A stretch of DNA of 64,000 nt from Nocardioides sp. GTDB lineage: Bacteria; Actinomycetota; Actinomycetes; Propionibacteriales; Nocardioidaceae. How positions within the stretch are numbered: position 1 is the first letter of the stretch; the number at the start of each line of letters is the position of its first letter. A program made the translations under genes and the position numbers. Below, one piece after another: positions 1-9,965 of the stretch. The stretch covers positions 248,001 to 312,000 of the forward strand of contig PBYI01000053.1 in assembly GCA_002729525.1 (NCBI GenBank), in the 5' to 3' direction. A model generated the notes under the pieces. It worked only from the letters and a program-made list of their open reading frames with translations, ran no database searches and was not told where the DNA came from.

Positions 1-822
1 ATGTTCAACATCGGCGGCCGCGGCCAGATGCTGCTGGCCGGTGCGGTCTCCGGCTACGTCGCGATCAACGCCGGGCTGCCCGGCCCGCTGCTCCTGGTCG
101 CCGCCACCGTGGCCGGCATGGTCGCCGGCGCCCTGTGGGCCGGCATCGCCGGTCTGCTCAAGGCCCGCACCGGGGCGCACGAGGTGATCGTCACGATCAT
201 GCTCAACTACGTGGGCTTCTACCTGGTCTTCTTCGCGCTGTCGCGCCAGAGCCTGCTCCAGACGCCCGGCTCGGTGAACCCCAAGTCGCTGCCGATGCCC
301 GACAACGCGGTGATGCCCGACCTGCTCGGTGACCGCTACAACCTGCACCTCGGCTTCGTGCTGTCGCTGGTCGCGGTCGCGTTCGTGTGGTGGCTGCTCA
401 ACCGCTCGGCGATGGGCTACCGGTTCCGTGCCGTCGGTGAGAACCCGCACGCCGCGCGCACCGCGGGCATCGACGTGGGCCGCACCTACGTCACCGTCAT
501 GCTCATCGCGGGTGCGCTGGTGGGCCTCGCCGGCACCAACCAGGTCCTCGGCACCGTGCCCAGCGGCGTCACCGTCGACGTCGACGCCGGGATCGGCTTC
601 GACGCGATCACCGTGGCCCTGCTCGGCCGGTCCAACCCGATCGGCATCTTCTGGGCCGGTCTGCTCTTCGGCGGCTTCAAGGCCGGCGGCTTCCTGATGC
701 AGGCCTCCGAGGGCATTCCGGTCGACATCGTGCTCGTCATCCAGTCCCTCATCGTGCTGTTCATCGCCGCACCGCCGCTGGTGCGAGCCCTGTTCCGCCT
801 GCCCTCGAAGGAGGCCGCATGA
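1..822 (+). CDS. Nucleoside-type ABC transporter permease, 5' end outside the window
   Basis: This is an inner-membrane permease of the BmpA-type (nucleoside/purine) ABC import family, which passes substrate delivered by a lipoprotein binding protein. The visible 273 residues begin with FNIGGRGQMLLAG. That matches the family's FNIG-x-x-GQ motif, which normally lies some 60-100 residues inside the protein, so the ATG at base 1 is probably internal and the true start lies upstream. Several hydrophobic segments follow, and RAVGENPHAARTAGID is the conserved cytoplasmic loop that contacts the ATPase. The stop overlaps the next permease gene by 4 bases (ATGA). The family is secure; the substrate is inferred. 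Confidence 0.9.
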   Translation: MFNIGGRGQMLLAGAVSGYVAINAGLPGPLLLVAATVAGMVAGALWAGIAGLLKARTGAHEVIVTIMLNYVGFYLVFFALSRQSLLQTPGSVNPKSLPMPDNAVMPDLLGDRYNLHLGFVLSLVAVAFVWWLLNRSAMGYRFRAVGENPHAARTAGIDVGRTYVTVMLIAGALVGLAGTNQVLGTVPSGVTVDVDAGIGFDAITVALLGRSNPIGIFWAGLLFGGFKAGGFLMQASEGIPVDIVLVIQSLIVLFIAAPPLVRALFRLPSKEAA

Positions 823-2111
823 GCACGGCCACGCCCACCGTCGCCGAGACCGGCGGCCTGGCGAGCGACTCGGGCGCCAGCAGCAGCGTCCCGCGCAAGA
901 CCCCGATCCTGCTCGGTGTCATCACCGTGCTGCTCGGAGCCGCGGTCCTGCTCGGCTCCCAGGACGGCGACACGACCTTCCGGCTGGCCACCCGGGCCGA
1001 CTTCGTCCAGCTTCCCAACCTGGTGGTGCCGGCCGAGGCGACCGCGCTGGTCGCTGTGGTGCTGATGGCGCTCGTCGCCGCGGAGTCGACCCGCCGCTAC
1101 GTCGCGGGCCGCCGTACGCCGCTGTGGCTGATCTCGGTCTACTCCGTCGTCGCGATGTTCGGCTTCCTGTCCTGGGCCGCCGCAGGTGGCACGGTGCCCG
1201 TCGTGGGCCTGCTCGGCGGGTCCCTCGCGCTGGCCGTGCCGCTGGTCTTCGGGGCCCTCGGCGGCGTGCTCGGCGAGCGCGTCGGCGTCGTCAACATCGC
1301 CATCGACGGCCAGCTGCTCGCCGGCGCGTTCGCCGCGGCCCTCGTCGGCTCACTGGCCGGCTCCACCTGGGCCGGCCTGCTCGGCGCGATGGCGGCCGGT
1401 CTGCTGGTGGCGCTGGTGCTCGCGGTCTTCGCGATCAGCTACTACGTCGACCAGGTGATCGTCGGCGTCGTGCTCAACGTGCTGATCATCGGCATCACCA
1501 GCTTCATGTTCAGCCAGGTGCTCAGCGAGAACACCGAGAAGCTCAACTCCCCGCCGCGGTTCTCCACCTGGGACATCCCGCTGCTGTCGGACATCCCGCT
1601 GATCGGCCCGATCCTGTTCCGCCAGACGCCGATCGTCTACCTGCTCTACATCGCCGTCGCGGTGGTCACCTACGCCCTCTACCGCACCCGCTGGGGGCTG
1701 CGGCTGCGCGCGGTCGGCGAGCACCCCAAGGCCGCCGACACCGTCGGCATCAAGGTGAAGGCGACGCGCTACCGCACGATGCTGCTCGCCGGTGCGATCG
1801 CCGGCCTGGGCGGAGCGTTCTACACCCTGGTGTCGGTCTCGCAGTTCAACCGCGAGATGACCGGCGGTGCGGGCTACATCGCGCTCGCCGCGGTCATCTT
1901 CGGCAAGTGGGACCCGATCCGCGCGACCCTGGCGGCGCTGCTGTTCGGCTTCGCCTCGAACCTCCAGGGCGTGCTGTCGGTGCTCGGCTCCCCGGTGCCC
2001 AGCGAGTTCATGCTGATGCTGCCGTACGTCGTGACGATCTTCGCCGTCGCCGGCCTCGTGGGCCGCTCGCGCCCGCCGGCCGCCAGCGGCCAGCCGTACA
2101 AGAAGGGCTAG
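819..2111 (+). CDS. Nucleoside-type ABC transporter permease, second subunit
   Basis: A 430-residue multi-spanning permease that would pair with the upstream one to form the membrane channel of a BmpA-type importer. A hydrophilic N-terminus of about 25 residues is followed by roughly ten membrane segments. The motif GERVGVVNIAIDGQLLAG (about residues 150-167) corresponds to the ER-x-GVxNI-x-x-xGxML signature. RAVGEHPKAADTVGIKV (near 300) is the ATPase-coupling loop. The start overlaps the previous stop by 4 bases, with GGAGG five bases before the ATG, which indicates translational coupling. Nucleoside transport is inferred from the family. The gene ends 34 bases before a convergent amidohydrolase gene. 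Confidence 0.9.
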   Translation: MSTATPTVAETGGLASDSGASSSVPRKTPILLGVITVLLGAAVLLGSQDGDTTFRLATRADFVQLPNLVVPAEATALVAVVLMALVAAESTRRYVAGRRTPLWLISVYSVVAMFGFLSWAAAGGTVPVVGLLGGSLALAVPLVFGALGGVLGERVGVVNIAIDGQLLAGAFAAALVGSLAGSTWAGLLGAMAAGLLVALVLAVFAISYYVDQVIVGVVLNVLIIGITSFMFSQVLSENTEKLNSPPRFSTWDIPLLSDIPLIGPILFRQTPIVYLLYIAVAVVTYALYRTRWGLRLRAVGEHPKAADTVGIKVKATRYRTMLLAGAIAGLGGAFYTLVSVSQFNREMTGGAGYIALAAVIFGKWDPIRATLAALLFGFASNLQGVLSVLGSPVPSEFMLMLPYVVTIFAVAGLVGRSRPPAASGQPYKKG

Positions 2112-2145
2112 CCCACCGCTGCGGACGGCTCGTCGCCGGCGCGCC

Positions 2146-3336
2146 TCAGGCGTCGTGGGCGGCGAGCACCGCGGTGGCCAGCACCCGGGCGCCGATCGCG
2201 ATCGCGCGCTCGTCGATGCGCAGGTTGCCCTGGTGCAGGTCGTACGTCGGCCCGCCCGGCGTACGCGTGCCGAGGCGGAACATCGCCCCCGGCACCTGCT
2301 CGAGGTACCACCCGAAGTCCTCTCCCCCGAGGCTCTGCGGCACCGAGGTCTGCCCGCGCGAGCCGAGCACCGACCGGGCGGCGGAGGCGAGCATCGCGAT
2401 GCACCCGGGGTCGTTGACGACCGGCGGGACGCCCTGGAGGTAGTCGACCTCGGCGCTCACGCCGTACGGGCGCACCAGGTCCTGCACGGCCTGGCGGACG
2501 ACCGGCTCGCAGCCGGCCCAGGCGACCGCGTCGAGGATCCGGACGGTTCCGGCGAGCACGCCCTTGTCGGGGATGACGTTGGGGGCCGAGCCGGCGCGGA
2601 CCATGCCCCACACGACGCTGACACCGGCGCGGGGGTCCATCCGACGGCTCATCACCGCGGGCAGCTCGGTGGTGACCTTCGCCAGGGCGAAGGTGAGGTC
2701 GCTGGTGAGGTGGGGCCGCGAGGTGTGGCCGCCGGTGCCCTCCAGGCGCACCTCGATCTTGTCGGCGGCGCTGGTCAGCGCACCCGAGCGCAGCCCGACC
2801 CGGCCGACGTCGATACTGGGCTCGCAGTGCAGGGCGAAGATCCGCGCGACGCCGTCGAGGGCGTCGTGGGCGATCATCCGCTTCGCGCCGCCCGGCATGA
2901 CCTCCTCGGCCGGCTGGAACAGCAGCCGCACCCGGCCGGGCAGCTCGCTGCGCTCGTGCAGCTCGGCGAGCGCGAGGCCCGCCCCGAGGACGGCGGTGGT
3001 GTGCACGTCATGGCCGCAGGCGTGCGCCACGCCGGGCACCAGGCTCGCCCACGGCTCCCCCGCCACGTCGTCGACGGGCAGCGCGTCCATGTCGGCGCGC
3101 AGCGCGACGGCCGGACCCTCCTCACCGAGATCGGCGACCAGACCGGAGCCGGGCAGGCGGGAGACGTCCCAGCCGACCTGCTCCAGCTGCTCGGCGACGA
3201 CCTCGGTGGTGCGGCTCTCGGCCCACGACAGCTCGGGGTGGGCGTGCAGGTCGCGGCGCACCTCGACGAGGTCGGCCTCGAGCTTGGCGACGACGTCTGA
3301 GACGAGCTGGGTGGAGGGCGGGAGCGGGTCGGTCAT
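2146..3336 (-). CDS. M20-family amidohydrolase (metallopeptidase fold)
   Basis: A 396-residue member of the M20D amidohydrolase family (hippurate/N-acyl-amino-acid hydrolases), which removes acyl groups from amino acids or related amides with a two-metal centre. Visible metal-binding stretches are ALRADMDALPV, HACGHDVHT and QPAEEVMPGG, with a later HCEP, in the usual order. The open frame runs 181 codons upstream, but that part lies antisense-frame over meaB. The start MTDPLPPSTQ, 28 bases after the meaB stop, gives the normal family length. It follows mutA-mutB-meaB on the same strand and may share their transcript, although its substrate has no obvious link to methylmalonyl-CoA. Confidence 0.87.
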   Translation of the reverse strand: MTDPLPPSTQLVSDVVAKLEADLVEVRRDLHAHPELSWAESRTTEVVAEQLEQVGWDVSRLPGSGLVADLGEEGPAVALRADMDALPVDDVAGEPWASLVPGVAHACGHDVHTTAVLGAGLALAELHERSELPGRVRLLFQPAEEVMPGGAKRMIAHDALDGVARIFALHCEPSIDVGRVGLRSGALTSAADKIEVRLEGTGGHTSRPHLTSDLTFALAKVTTELPAVMSRRMDPRAGVSVVWGMVRAGSAPNVIPDKGVLAGTVRILDAVAWAGCEPVVRQAVQDLVRPYGVSAEVDYLQGVPPVVNDPGCIAMLASAARSVLGSRGQTSVPQSLGGEDFGWYLEQVPGAMFRLGTRTPGGPTYDLHQGNLRIDERAIAIGARVLATAVLAAHDA

Positions 3337-3364
3337 GGCGGTCCCAGGATAGGCCTGGCCCGCC

Positions 3365-4351
3365 TCACCCCTCGTCGTACGCCGCGAGCAGGCGGTCGGC
3401 GGCGACGGTCGCGGGGAGGTCGCCGGCGAGGACGTCGGCACGCACCGTGTCGCGGATGGCCCGGACGCCGGGCGAGTGCTTGAGCCGCTGGTCGAGCTCG
3501 TCGCGGACCAGCGCCCAGGTGAAGTCCAGCTGCTGCTCGGCGCGCTTGTGCGCGAGCCCGTCGGTGCCGAGGTGCTCGCGGTGGGCGAGCACGTGCTGCC
3601 AGACGTCGTCGACGCGGGTGCCGGTGAGCGCCGAGCAGGTCGCCACCGGCGGGGCCCACTCGCCGTGGCCGCGGACCAGCCGCAGCGCGCCGGCGAGCTC
3701 GCGGGCGGCCACCCGGGCGTCGGCCTCGTGGTCGCCGTCGGCCTTGTTGACGGTGATGACGTCGGCGATCTCCAGGATGCCCTTCTTGATGCCCTGGAGC
3801 TGGTCGCCGGTGCGGGCGAGGGCGAGGAAGAGGAACGTGTCGACCATGCCGGCGACGGTGACCTCCGACTGCCCCACACCGACCGTCTCGACGAGCACGA
3901 CGTCGTACCCCGCGGCCTCGAGGACGGCCATCGCCTGCACCGTGGCGCGGGCGACGCCGCCGAGGGTGCCCGACGACGGGCTGGGCCGGACGTAGGCGTT
4001 CGGGTCGGCCGAGAGCTTCCCCATGCGCGTCTTGTCTCCGAGCACCGAGCCGCCGGTGCGCACGCTGGACGGGTCGACCGCCAGGACGCCGACGCGGTGG
4101 CAGGCGGCGGTGAGCAGGCCGCCGAGCGCCTCGATGAAGGTCGACTTGCCGACGCCGGGCACGCCGGAGACCCCCACCCGGATCGCCGGGGAGTGGACGC
4201 CGGCGCGCTCGCCCTCCGTCAGCCGGGTCAGCAGCGCCCGTGCGTCGGCCCGGCGCCGGGGCGCGCCGGACTCCACGAGCGTGATCGCCTGCGCGACCTG
4301 GGCCCGTCGGCCCTCCCGGACGCCGGCGACGAGTGCGTCGACGTCCGGCAT
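3365..4351 (-). CDS. meaB: Methylmalonyl-CoA mutase-associated GTPase MeaB/ArgK
   Basis: A 328-residue G3E-family P-loop GTPase that protects methylmalonyl-CoA mutase from inactivation and gates loading of adenosylcobalamin. The Walker A motif is GVPGVGKST (about residue 65). VDPSS, VETVGVGQSEV and NKAD (G4, in VITVNKADGDHEAD) follow in the MeaB order. The gene starts inside the mutB stop (one-base TGATG overlap), so it is translationally coupled to its client enzyme. Older annotations call this family ArgK (LAO/AO transport kinase); the position after mutB makes the MeaB role clear. Confidence 0.95.
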   Translation of the reverse strand: MPDVDALVAGVREGRRAQVAQAITLVESGAPRRRADARALLTRLTEGERAGVHSPAIRVGVSGVPGVGKSTFIEALGGLLTAACHRVGVLAVDPSSVRTGGSVLGDKTRMGKLSADPNAYVRPSPSSGTLGGVARATVQAMAVLEAAGYDVVLVETVGVGQSEVTVAGMVDTFLFLALARTGDQLQGIKKGILEIADVITVNKADGDHEADARVAARELAGALRLVRGHGEWAPPVATCSALTGTRVDDVWQHVLAHREHLGTDGLAHKRAEQQLDFTWALVRDELDQRLKHSPGVRAIRDTVRADVLAGDLPATVAADRLLAAYDEG

Positions 4352-6522
4352 CAGTGGCCGAGCTGCTCGCGCAGTCCGGCGAGCAGGTCGAGCGCCGACT
4401 CCGCGATCACCGTGCCGGGCAGGAACACCGACGCGGCGCCCATTTCCCGCAGGGTCGGGACGTCGTCGGGCGGGATCACGCCGCCGATGACGACCATGAT
4501 GTCGTCACGGCCCTGCTCCGCGAGCGCCTCCTTGAGCGCCGGGAGCAGTGCGAGGTGACCGGCTGCGAGCGAGCTGACACCGACGATGTGGACGTCGTTG
4601 TCGACCGCCTGCTGCGCGACCTCCTCGGGCGTGGAGAACAGCGGCCCCACGTCGACGTCGAAGCCCATGTCGGCGAAGGCCGACACGATGACCTTCTGGC
4701 CGCGGTCGTGGCCGTCCTGGCCCATCTTGGCGACCAGGATGCGCGGGCGGCGCCCCTCAGCCTCCTCGAACTCCGCGGTCGCGTCGAGCACCTGCTGCAC
4801 CAGCGACCCCTCGGCCTGGCCGGACTCGTCGCGGTACACGCCGCTGATCGTACGGATGACGGCCTGGTGGCGGCCGTAGACCTTCTCCAGCGCCTCCGAG
4901 ATCTCGCCCACCGTGGCCTTGGCGCGCGCCGCGTCGACCGCGAGGCCGAGCAGGTTGCCGTCGAGGCCCGGGCCGCCGCCGCGCTCGGCGCTGTTGGTCA
5001 GCGCCTCCAGCGCGGCGCGGACCTGCTCGTCGTCGCGCTCGGCGCGCAGCCGCTCCAGCTTGGCGACCTGCTGGCGGTAGACGTCGTCGTTGTCGACGCG
5101 CAGGACGTCGAGCTTGTCCTCCTCGGCGAGCCGGAAGGTGTTGACGCCGATGAGCTTCTGCTGGCCGGAGTCCAGGCGGGCCTGGGTGCGGGCCGCGGCC
5201 TCCTCGATGCGCATCTTCGGGATGCCCTGCTCGATCGCCTTGGCCATGCCGCCGGCCTGCTCGGCCTCGGTGATGTGCGCCCAGGCGCGCTCGGCGAGGT
5301 CGTGGGTGAGGCGCTCGACGTAGTAGGAGCCGGCCCACGGGTCGATGGTGCGGGTGGTGCCGGACTCCTGCTGGAGCAGCAGCTGGGTGTTGCGCGCGAT
5401 GCGGGCCGAGAAGTCGGTCGGCAGCGCGATCGCCTCGTCGAGGGCGTTGGTGTGCAGCGACTGGGTGTGACCCTGGGTCGCGGCCATCGCCTCCAGGCAG
5501 GTGCGGCCGACGTTGTTGAAGACGTCCTGCGCGGTGAGGCTCCAGCCCGAGGTCTGTGAGTGCGTGCGCAGGCTCAGCGACTTGGGGTTCTGCGGGTCGA
5601 ACTGGCGCACCAGGCGCGACCAGAGCGCGCGGGCGGCGCGCATCTTGGCGACCTCCATGAAGAAGTTCATCCCGATCGCCCAGAAGAACGACAGCCGCGG
5701 GGCGAACTTGTCGATGTCCATGCCCGCGTCGAGGCCGGCGCGGATGTACTCCACGCCGTCGGCGAGGGTGTAGGCGAGCTCCAGGTCGGCGGTCGCCCCG
5801 GCCTCCTGCATGTGGTAGCCGGAGATGGAGATGGAGTTGAACCGCGGCATCCGCTCGCTGGTGAACGCGAAGATGTCGGAGATGATCCGCATCGACGGCG
5901 CCGGCGGGTAGATGTAGGTGTTGCGGACCATGAACTCCTTGAGGATGTCGTTCTGGATGGTCCCGGCGAGCTTCTCGGGCGCGACCCCCTGCTCCTCCGC
6001 CGCGGCGATGTAGAGCGCCATCACCGGCAGCACGGCGCCGTTCATGGTCATCGAGACCGACATCTGGTCCAGCGGGATGCCGTCGAAGAGCGTGCGGGTG
6101 TCGTAGATCGAGTCGATCGCCACGCCGGCCATGCCGACGTCGCCGCGCACGCGCGGGTGGTCGGAGTCGTAGCCACGGTGGGTGGCCAGGTCGAACGCCA
6201 CCGAGAGGCCCTTCTGGCCGGCCGCGAGGTTGCGGCGGTAGAAGGCGTTGGACGCCTCGGCGGTGGAGAAGCCGGCGTACTGACGGATCGTCCACGGCTG
6301 CGTGGTGTACATCGTCGGGTAGGGCCCGCGCAGGAACGGGCTCAGGCCCGGCCAGGTGTCGAGGCCGTCGAGCCCGGCGAGGTCACCGGCGTCGTACGAC
6401 GGCTTGACGCCGATGCCCTCGGGGCTGGCCCAGGCCTCGCCCTCGACCGGGGCGCCGGCGGAGGCGGACCCGCCCTCCAGCGGGAGTCCCTGGAAGCTGG
6501 GCGGAACGCTCGTGCCGGTCAT
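4351..6522 (-). CDS. mutB: Methylmalonyl-CoA mutase large (catalytic) subunit
   Basis: The catalytic subunit of the B12-dependent enzyme that interconverts succinyl-CoA and (R)-methylmalonyl-CoA in propionate catabolism and synthesis. The product has 723 residues. The N-terminal TIM barrel begins after about 60 residues and contains [20 protein letters not shown] and [12 protein letters not shown]. The C-terminal B12 domain has the base-off motif DGHDRG in [13 protein letters not shown] and the downstream GVSSLAAGH. The chosen start [10 protein letters not shown] overlaps the mutA stop by four bases (ATGA); the longer open frame upstream is only a shadow of mutA. It is the middle gene of mutA-mutB-meaB. 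Confidence 0.96.
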   Translation of the reverse strand: MTGTSVPPSFQGLPLEGGSASAGAPVEGEAWASPEGIGVKPSYDAGDLAGLDGLDTWPGLSPFLRGPYPTMYTTQPWTIRQYAGFSTAEASNAFYRRNLAAGQKGLSVAFDLATHRGYDSDHPRVRGDVGMAGVAIDSIYDTRTLFDGIPLDQMSVSMTMNGAVLPVMALYIAAAEEQGVAPEKLAGTIQNDILKEFMVRNTYIYPPAPSMRIISDIFAFTSERMPRFNSISISGYHMQEAGATADLELAYTLADGVEYIRAGLDAGMDIDKFAPRLSFFWAIGMNFFMEVAKMRAARALWSRLVRQFDPQNPKSLSLRTHSQTSGWSLTAQDVFNNVGRTCLEAMAATQGHTQSLHTNALDEAIALPTDFSARIARNTQLLLQQESGTTRTIDPWAGSYYVERLTHDLAERAWAHITEAEQAGGMAKAIEQGIPKMRIEEAAARTQARLDSGQQKLIGVNTFRLAEEDKLDVLRVDNDDVYRQQVAKLERLRAERDDEQVRAALEALTNSAERGGGPGLDGNLLGLAVDAARAKATVGEISEALEKVYGRHQAVIRTISGVYRDESGQAEGSLVQQVLDATAEFEEAEGRRPRILVAKMGQDGHDRGQKVIVSAFADMGFDVDVGPLFSTPEEVAQQAVDNDVHIVGVSSLAAGHLALLPALKEALAEQGRDDIMVVIGGVIPPDDVPTLREMGAASVFLPGTVIAESALDLLAGLREQLGH

Positions 6523-8261
6523 GCCAGGGCCTCCCGGGTGCGGGTGAGGAACGCGAGGGCGTCGACGCCCATCGCGCAGGAGTCGTCGGCGTAGTCGGTG
6601 GGTCTGCCCGCGATCAGCACGCGGCCGGCCCCCGCCTCGCGCAGGGCCGCCGCCGCGGCGGCGCCCCACTCGTCGTACGTCGGGTCGGCGCCGGCGAGGC
6701 ACACGACGGACGGGCTGCCGGCGGTGCCGTACGCCGCGACCAGCGCGTCGGTGCCGTCGGTCGGCCCGGCCACCTCGACGGCGACGCCGCCGGCGGCGAG
6801 CAGGTTGGTCGCGAAGGTCGCGCGGGCGGTGTGCTGCGCCACCGTCCCGAGCGTCGCCAGGAAGACCGGGGTCGCGGGCGGGGCGTCGCGCATCGCCTCG
6901 TAGCTCGCCGCCCACGGCCGTACGTCGTCCCACGCGCCGTCGGCGACGCGGGCGGGCAGCTCCTCGGCGAGGTTCGGGAACTCGCTGACCCCGGTGACCG
7001 GGCGCTTGCGGGTGGCCAGCTCGGCCTCGCGCTGCTCGACGGTCGCAGCGACGAGCGCGTCGAGGTCGGCGCCGCCCTCGAGCTCGCCGAGCACGGCCCA
7101 GCCGGCGGCGGCGAGGTCGTCGGTGAGCTTCTCGACGGCGTAGGAGCCGCCGGCGGGGTCGGTGACCCGGGCGACGTGCGACTCCGAGACCAGCAGGTGG
7201 TTGGTGTTGCGGGCGATCCGGCGGCCAAAGGTCTCCGAGCGGCCCAGGGGCGCGTCGAAGGGCAGCACTGTGACGGCGTCCGCGCCGCCGACGCCCGCGG
7301 CGAACGCGGCGACGGTGGTGCGGAGCATGTTGGTGTAGCTGTCGTAGCGGGTCATCATCGGCCGGCTGGTGACGGCGTGCAGCCGCATCGGCACCGGCTC
7401 GGCGAGACCGGACAGCTCCTGCACCCGCGCCCACAGGCGACGCGCGGCACGCAGCTTGGCGATGCTCGGGAACTGCTCGTCGGTGACGGCCAGGCGGAAC
7501 TCCACCAGCCCGGCGGCCTCGGCGACCGTCATCCCCTCGCCGGTCAGCGCGCGGAGGTAGGTCGCGGCCTCGCGCAGCGCGGCGCCGAGCTCCTGGGCGT
7601 CGGAGGCGCCCCGGTCGTGCACGACGGTGCCGTCGACCACGAACCCGAGCACCTGCTCGCCGGTGGCCAGCGCAGCCTGCGCGGCCGTGGCGGTCGCGGC
7701 GGGCAGACCGAGGTTGGTGCCGGGGTGCAGCGCACCGCCGTTGACGAAGTCGAGGAACGCTCGCGCGGTGGCCTCGGCGTCGCCGCCGTCGACCCGGGCG
7801 TCGAGCACGACGGGGGCGAGGTCGAGCAGCACGCCGTCGAGCAACGTGGCGAAGTCGGTGCCGGGACCCACCTCGAGCCACAGCGAGGCGACGCCGCCCT
7901 CGAGGTCGACCAGTGCGTCCTCGTGCGCCTGCTTCTCGGCTCCGGCGAGGTGGGCGCGCACGTCCCACTCCCCGGCCCGCATCGGGCGGCCGGCCGTGGC
8001 GAGGCCGTCGAGCAGGTCGGGCGTGCCCAGCGGCGTCACCGCGACGCCGTCGAGCGTGCGCCGGGTCAGCTTGCTCCAGACCAGGTCGTCGGCGTCCTCG
8101 TCGGTCATCCGCCGGGCCTTGCGGAGCACGGCGGCGGTGGCCTGCTCCCAGTCGGCGCGGGTGTGCGAGTCCTCGGGGGCGACCAGCGCGAGGGAGCCCT
8201 GCTCGGGCTCCAGCGCCGTCGGGTCGTCCAGCCCGCCCTCGACCTGCTCAGGCGTGTCCAT
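6519..8261 (-). CDS. mutA: Methylmalonyl-CoA mutase small subunit
   Basis: The small, non-catalytic partner of MutB in the heterodimeric mutase, about 580 residues. It keeps the mutase barrel outline ([22 protein letters not shown], then RNTNHLL, then [10 protein letters not shown]). The C-terminal cobalamin-like domain lacks the DxHxxG ligand motif, as is normal for this subunit. Two starts are plausible: ATG at 8261 ([10 protein letters not shown]) and ATG four codons upstream at 8273. Neither has a good Shine-Dalgarno. It is the first gene of the mutase operon. I saw no cobalamin riboswitch in the 63 bases between it and the next gene. Confidence 0.94.
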   Translation of the reverse strand: MDTPEQVEGGLDDPTALEPEQGSLALVAPEDSHTRADWEQATAAVLRKARRMTDEDADDLVWSKLTRRTLDGVAVTPLGTPDLLDGLATAGRPMRAGEWDVRAHLAGAEKQAHEDALVDLEGGVASLWLEVGPGTDFATLLDGVLLDLAPVVLDARVDGGDAEATARAFLDFVNGGALHPGTNLGLPAATATAAQAALATGEQVLGFVVDGTVVHDRGASDAQELGAALREAATYLRALTGEGMTVAEAAGLVEFRLAVTDEQFPSIAKLRAARRLWARVQELSGLAEPVPMRLHAVTSRPMMTRYDSYTNMLRTTVAAFAAGVGGADAVTVLPFDAPLGRSETFGRRIARNTNHLLVSESHVARVTDPAGGSYAVEKLTDDLAAAGWAVLGELEGGADLDALVAATVEQREAELATRKRPVTGVSEFPNLAEELPARVADGAWDDVRPWAASYEAMRDAPPATPVFLATLGTVAQHTARATFATNLLAAGGVAVEVAGPTDGTDALVAAYGTAGSPSVVCLAGADPTYDEWGAAAAAALREAGAGRVLIAGRPTDYADDSCAMGVDALAFLTRTREALA

Positions 8262-8324
8262 GAGGGGCACCATAGAAGGAGGGTGAGACGACGGCCACAG
8301 AGTGTGAGGCAATCGAGACGCGCG

Positions 8325-9221
8325 TCACGTGATCGGCGTCGCCTCGAGCGCGTAGGCCGTGAGCCCCCCGCGATGTGTCCGCCGGGGCTCCGTGGCCCGC
8401 TCGAGCGTGCCGTCGGCGCGCACCCGGACCACGGCCTGCCAGCGGCTGCCACGCTCGCCCACGACGGCGAGGGCAGCGCCTCCGGGCTCCTGCGCCACGG
8501 CCGCGGGCCACAGTCCGAGGTCCGGCGGCAGTGCGCGCTCCACCTGACGCTCGAGCCGCTCCCGGTCGCTGAGCACCTGCGGGCCGGCCGGCACGACCCC
8601 GCCGTCGACCACGACGGCTCGGTCGACCCACCCTGCGAGCACGACCCCGCTGCGGGCCGCCCCGGCGACGGCGGCGATCCCCTCCCACGGGACCCGCCAC
8701 CGCTCGCGGCCGACCTGCACGACCGTGGGGCGCCGCTGTCCGGACTCCGGGCAGGCGAAGGTGACCGTCGCGCTGCGACCGTCGGGGAGGGCCGCCGGTG
8801 CCCCCGCGGAGCACCTGAGGGAGCGCGACCGCCCCTCGGCGTCCACCCGATGGAGCCCGATGCTGCCCTCGAACGCGACGTCGTCGGCCACCAGCCATCC
8901 GCTACCGGCGCGGACGAACCCCGTGGTGTGCCGGCCTCCCAGCCGCAGGCGCACCGTCGTGCCGTCCAGCCGAACCAGCCGGTCGCCCCGCGTGAACGCG
9001 ATCTGCGGCGCGACTCCCACCGGCAGCCCGTCCAGGGCCGCACCCGGCCCCTCGGCCGGCCGGACCGGGGACACGGGAGACGACACCGGGGGCGAGGTGG
9101 CCGGAACGGCCGGTGAGGCGGTCGGTCCTCCCGGCAGCGTCGGGTCCGACGACCTCGGACCGCACCCGAGCACCGGGAGGACGAGCGCGAGCAGGGCGAG
9201 CACGAGTCGCGTGTGGGTCAC
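8325..9221 (-). CDS. Predicted lipoprotein of unknown function
   Basis: I do not recognise a family. From the GTG at 9221 the product has 298 residues. It has a short charged N-terminus, a hydrophobic segment LVLALLALVLPV and a lipobox VLGC, so it is probably a lipid-anchored protein on the outer face of the membrane. A Ser/Pro/Thr-rich linker of about 35 residues follows, then a beta-rich domain with repeated short hydrophobic strands (RLVRLDGTTVRLRLG, GIAAVAGAARSGVVLAG), possibly a propeller-like fold. An in-frame ATG upstream at MSRRTTARH would spoil the signal sequence. The gene is divergent from 9399-9860. Confidence 0.6.
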   Translation of the reverse strand: MTHTRLVLALLALVLPVLGCGPRSSDPTLPGGPTASPAVPATSPPVSSPVSPVRPAEGPGAALDGLPVGVAPQIAFTRGDRLVRLDGTTVRLRLGGRHTTGFVRAGSGWLVADDVAFEGSIGLHRVDAEGRSRSLRCSAGAPAALPDGRSATVTFACPESGQRRPTVVQVGRERWRVPWEGIAAVAGAARSGVVLAGWVDRAVVVDGGVVPAGPQVLSDRERLERQVERALPPDLGLWPAAVAQEPGGAALAVVGERGSRWQAVVRVRADGTLERATEPRRTHRGGLTAYALEATPIT

Positions 9222-9398
9222 ACACGGGCCACGCGCGAGACCGTCCCTCGGTTGACGCTGGGCATGCCGGGCAGTTGTCCGTCGGGACATCAGGGACTCC
9301 GAGGTACAGACCCCGAGGCGCGGCGCGACTCGAGGGTTTGCCCGGCCGACCACCGGGGAGGAACGTAGCCCGACCCGAGCACGCAGGAGTGATCGACC

Positions 9399-9860
9399 GT
9401 GGACGTCCGCACCCCGAGCGGCGAGCACTGGCAGGCCCACGTACGCCGGTGGGCCTGGCGCCCGCGCTTCCCCGCCGCGATGGCCGGCCCCGAGACCGAC
9501 CGCACACCGGACGACCGCTTCGACCGCGTCGCGGCGTACGGCGGCGGCCTGGTCGGCAAGCCCGGCGGTGCGGTGCTGAAGATCCCGGCGGCCGTCTTCG
9601 CCCTGCTCGAGCGCCTGGTGCTGCTGGCGCTGCTGCCGTTCACCGTCCTCGCCCGTGCCCTCGGCGGGTCCCACCCGGTGGAGCTGCGGCACGAGGGCCG
9701 TCTCTACCGCGAGGAGAAGGTCTCCGGCCGCGCCGCCGCCGATGCCCGGGTCGAGGAGCTGCTCGACCTGCTCGGCCACGGCGGCGAGCCCCCGGCGCGC
9801 ACGCACGGCACCGAGTACGGCGCCGCGCTGCCGTGGTTCGCCGGCGGCGACGCGCACTGA
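9399..9860 (+). CDS. Hypothetical protein, 153 aa, single membrane segment
   Basis: No family recognised. The GTG start is supported by AGGAG at 9385-9389, nine bases upstream. The sequence has a hydrophilic N-terminal 50 residues, a hydrophobic stretch around residues 58-88 (AVFALLERLVLLALLPFTVLA) that could be one membrane helix or an amphipathic hairpin, and a charged C-terminal part with EEKVSGRAAADARVEELLDLL. Codon use (GC-rich third positions) looks native. It stands alone between a divergent lipoprotein gene and a co-directional glycosyltransferase gene 105 bases downstream. Confidence 0.6.
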   Translation: MDVRTPSGEHWQAHVRRWAWRPRFPAAMAGPETDRTPDDRFDRVAAYGGGLVGKPGGAVLKIPAAVFALLERLVLLALLPFTVLARALGGSHPVELRHEGRLYREEKVSGRAAADARVEELLDLLGHGGEPPARTHGTEYGAALPWFAGGDAH

Positions 9861-9965
9861 GCCGACCGCGCGCGACCGTGCCGTCGTCGCAGGCGTAGCG
9901 GGGCGTTCATCCGCCGGTCACGTGTCCTTCGACGTCCCGTGCGGGGGCGGGGTCACCGTGACGGC

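Noticed and set aside
3337..3879. Upstream extension of the M20 amidohydrolase frame giving a 577-residue protein
   Set aside because: The extra part reads the meaB region in another frame and is full of Ser/Pro/Arg low-complexity sequence; the real start is at 3336.
8262..8324. Cobalamin riboswitch in front of mutA
   Set aside because: The gap is only 63 bases and shows no B12-box or the long conserved fold that such a switch needs.
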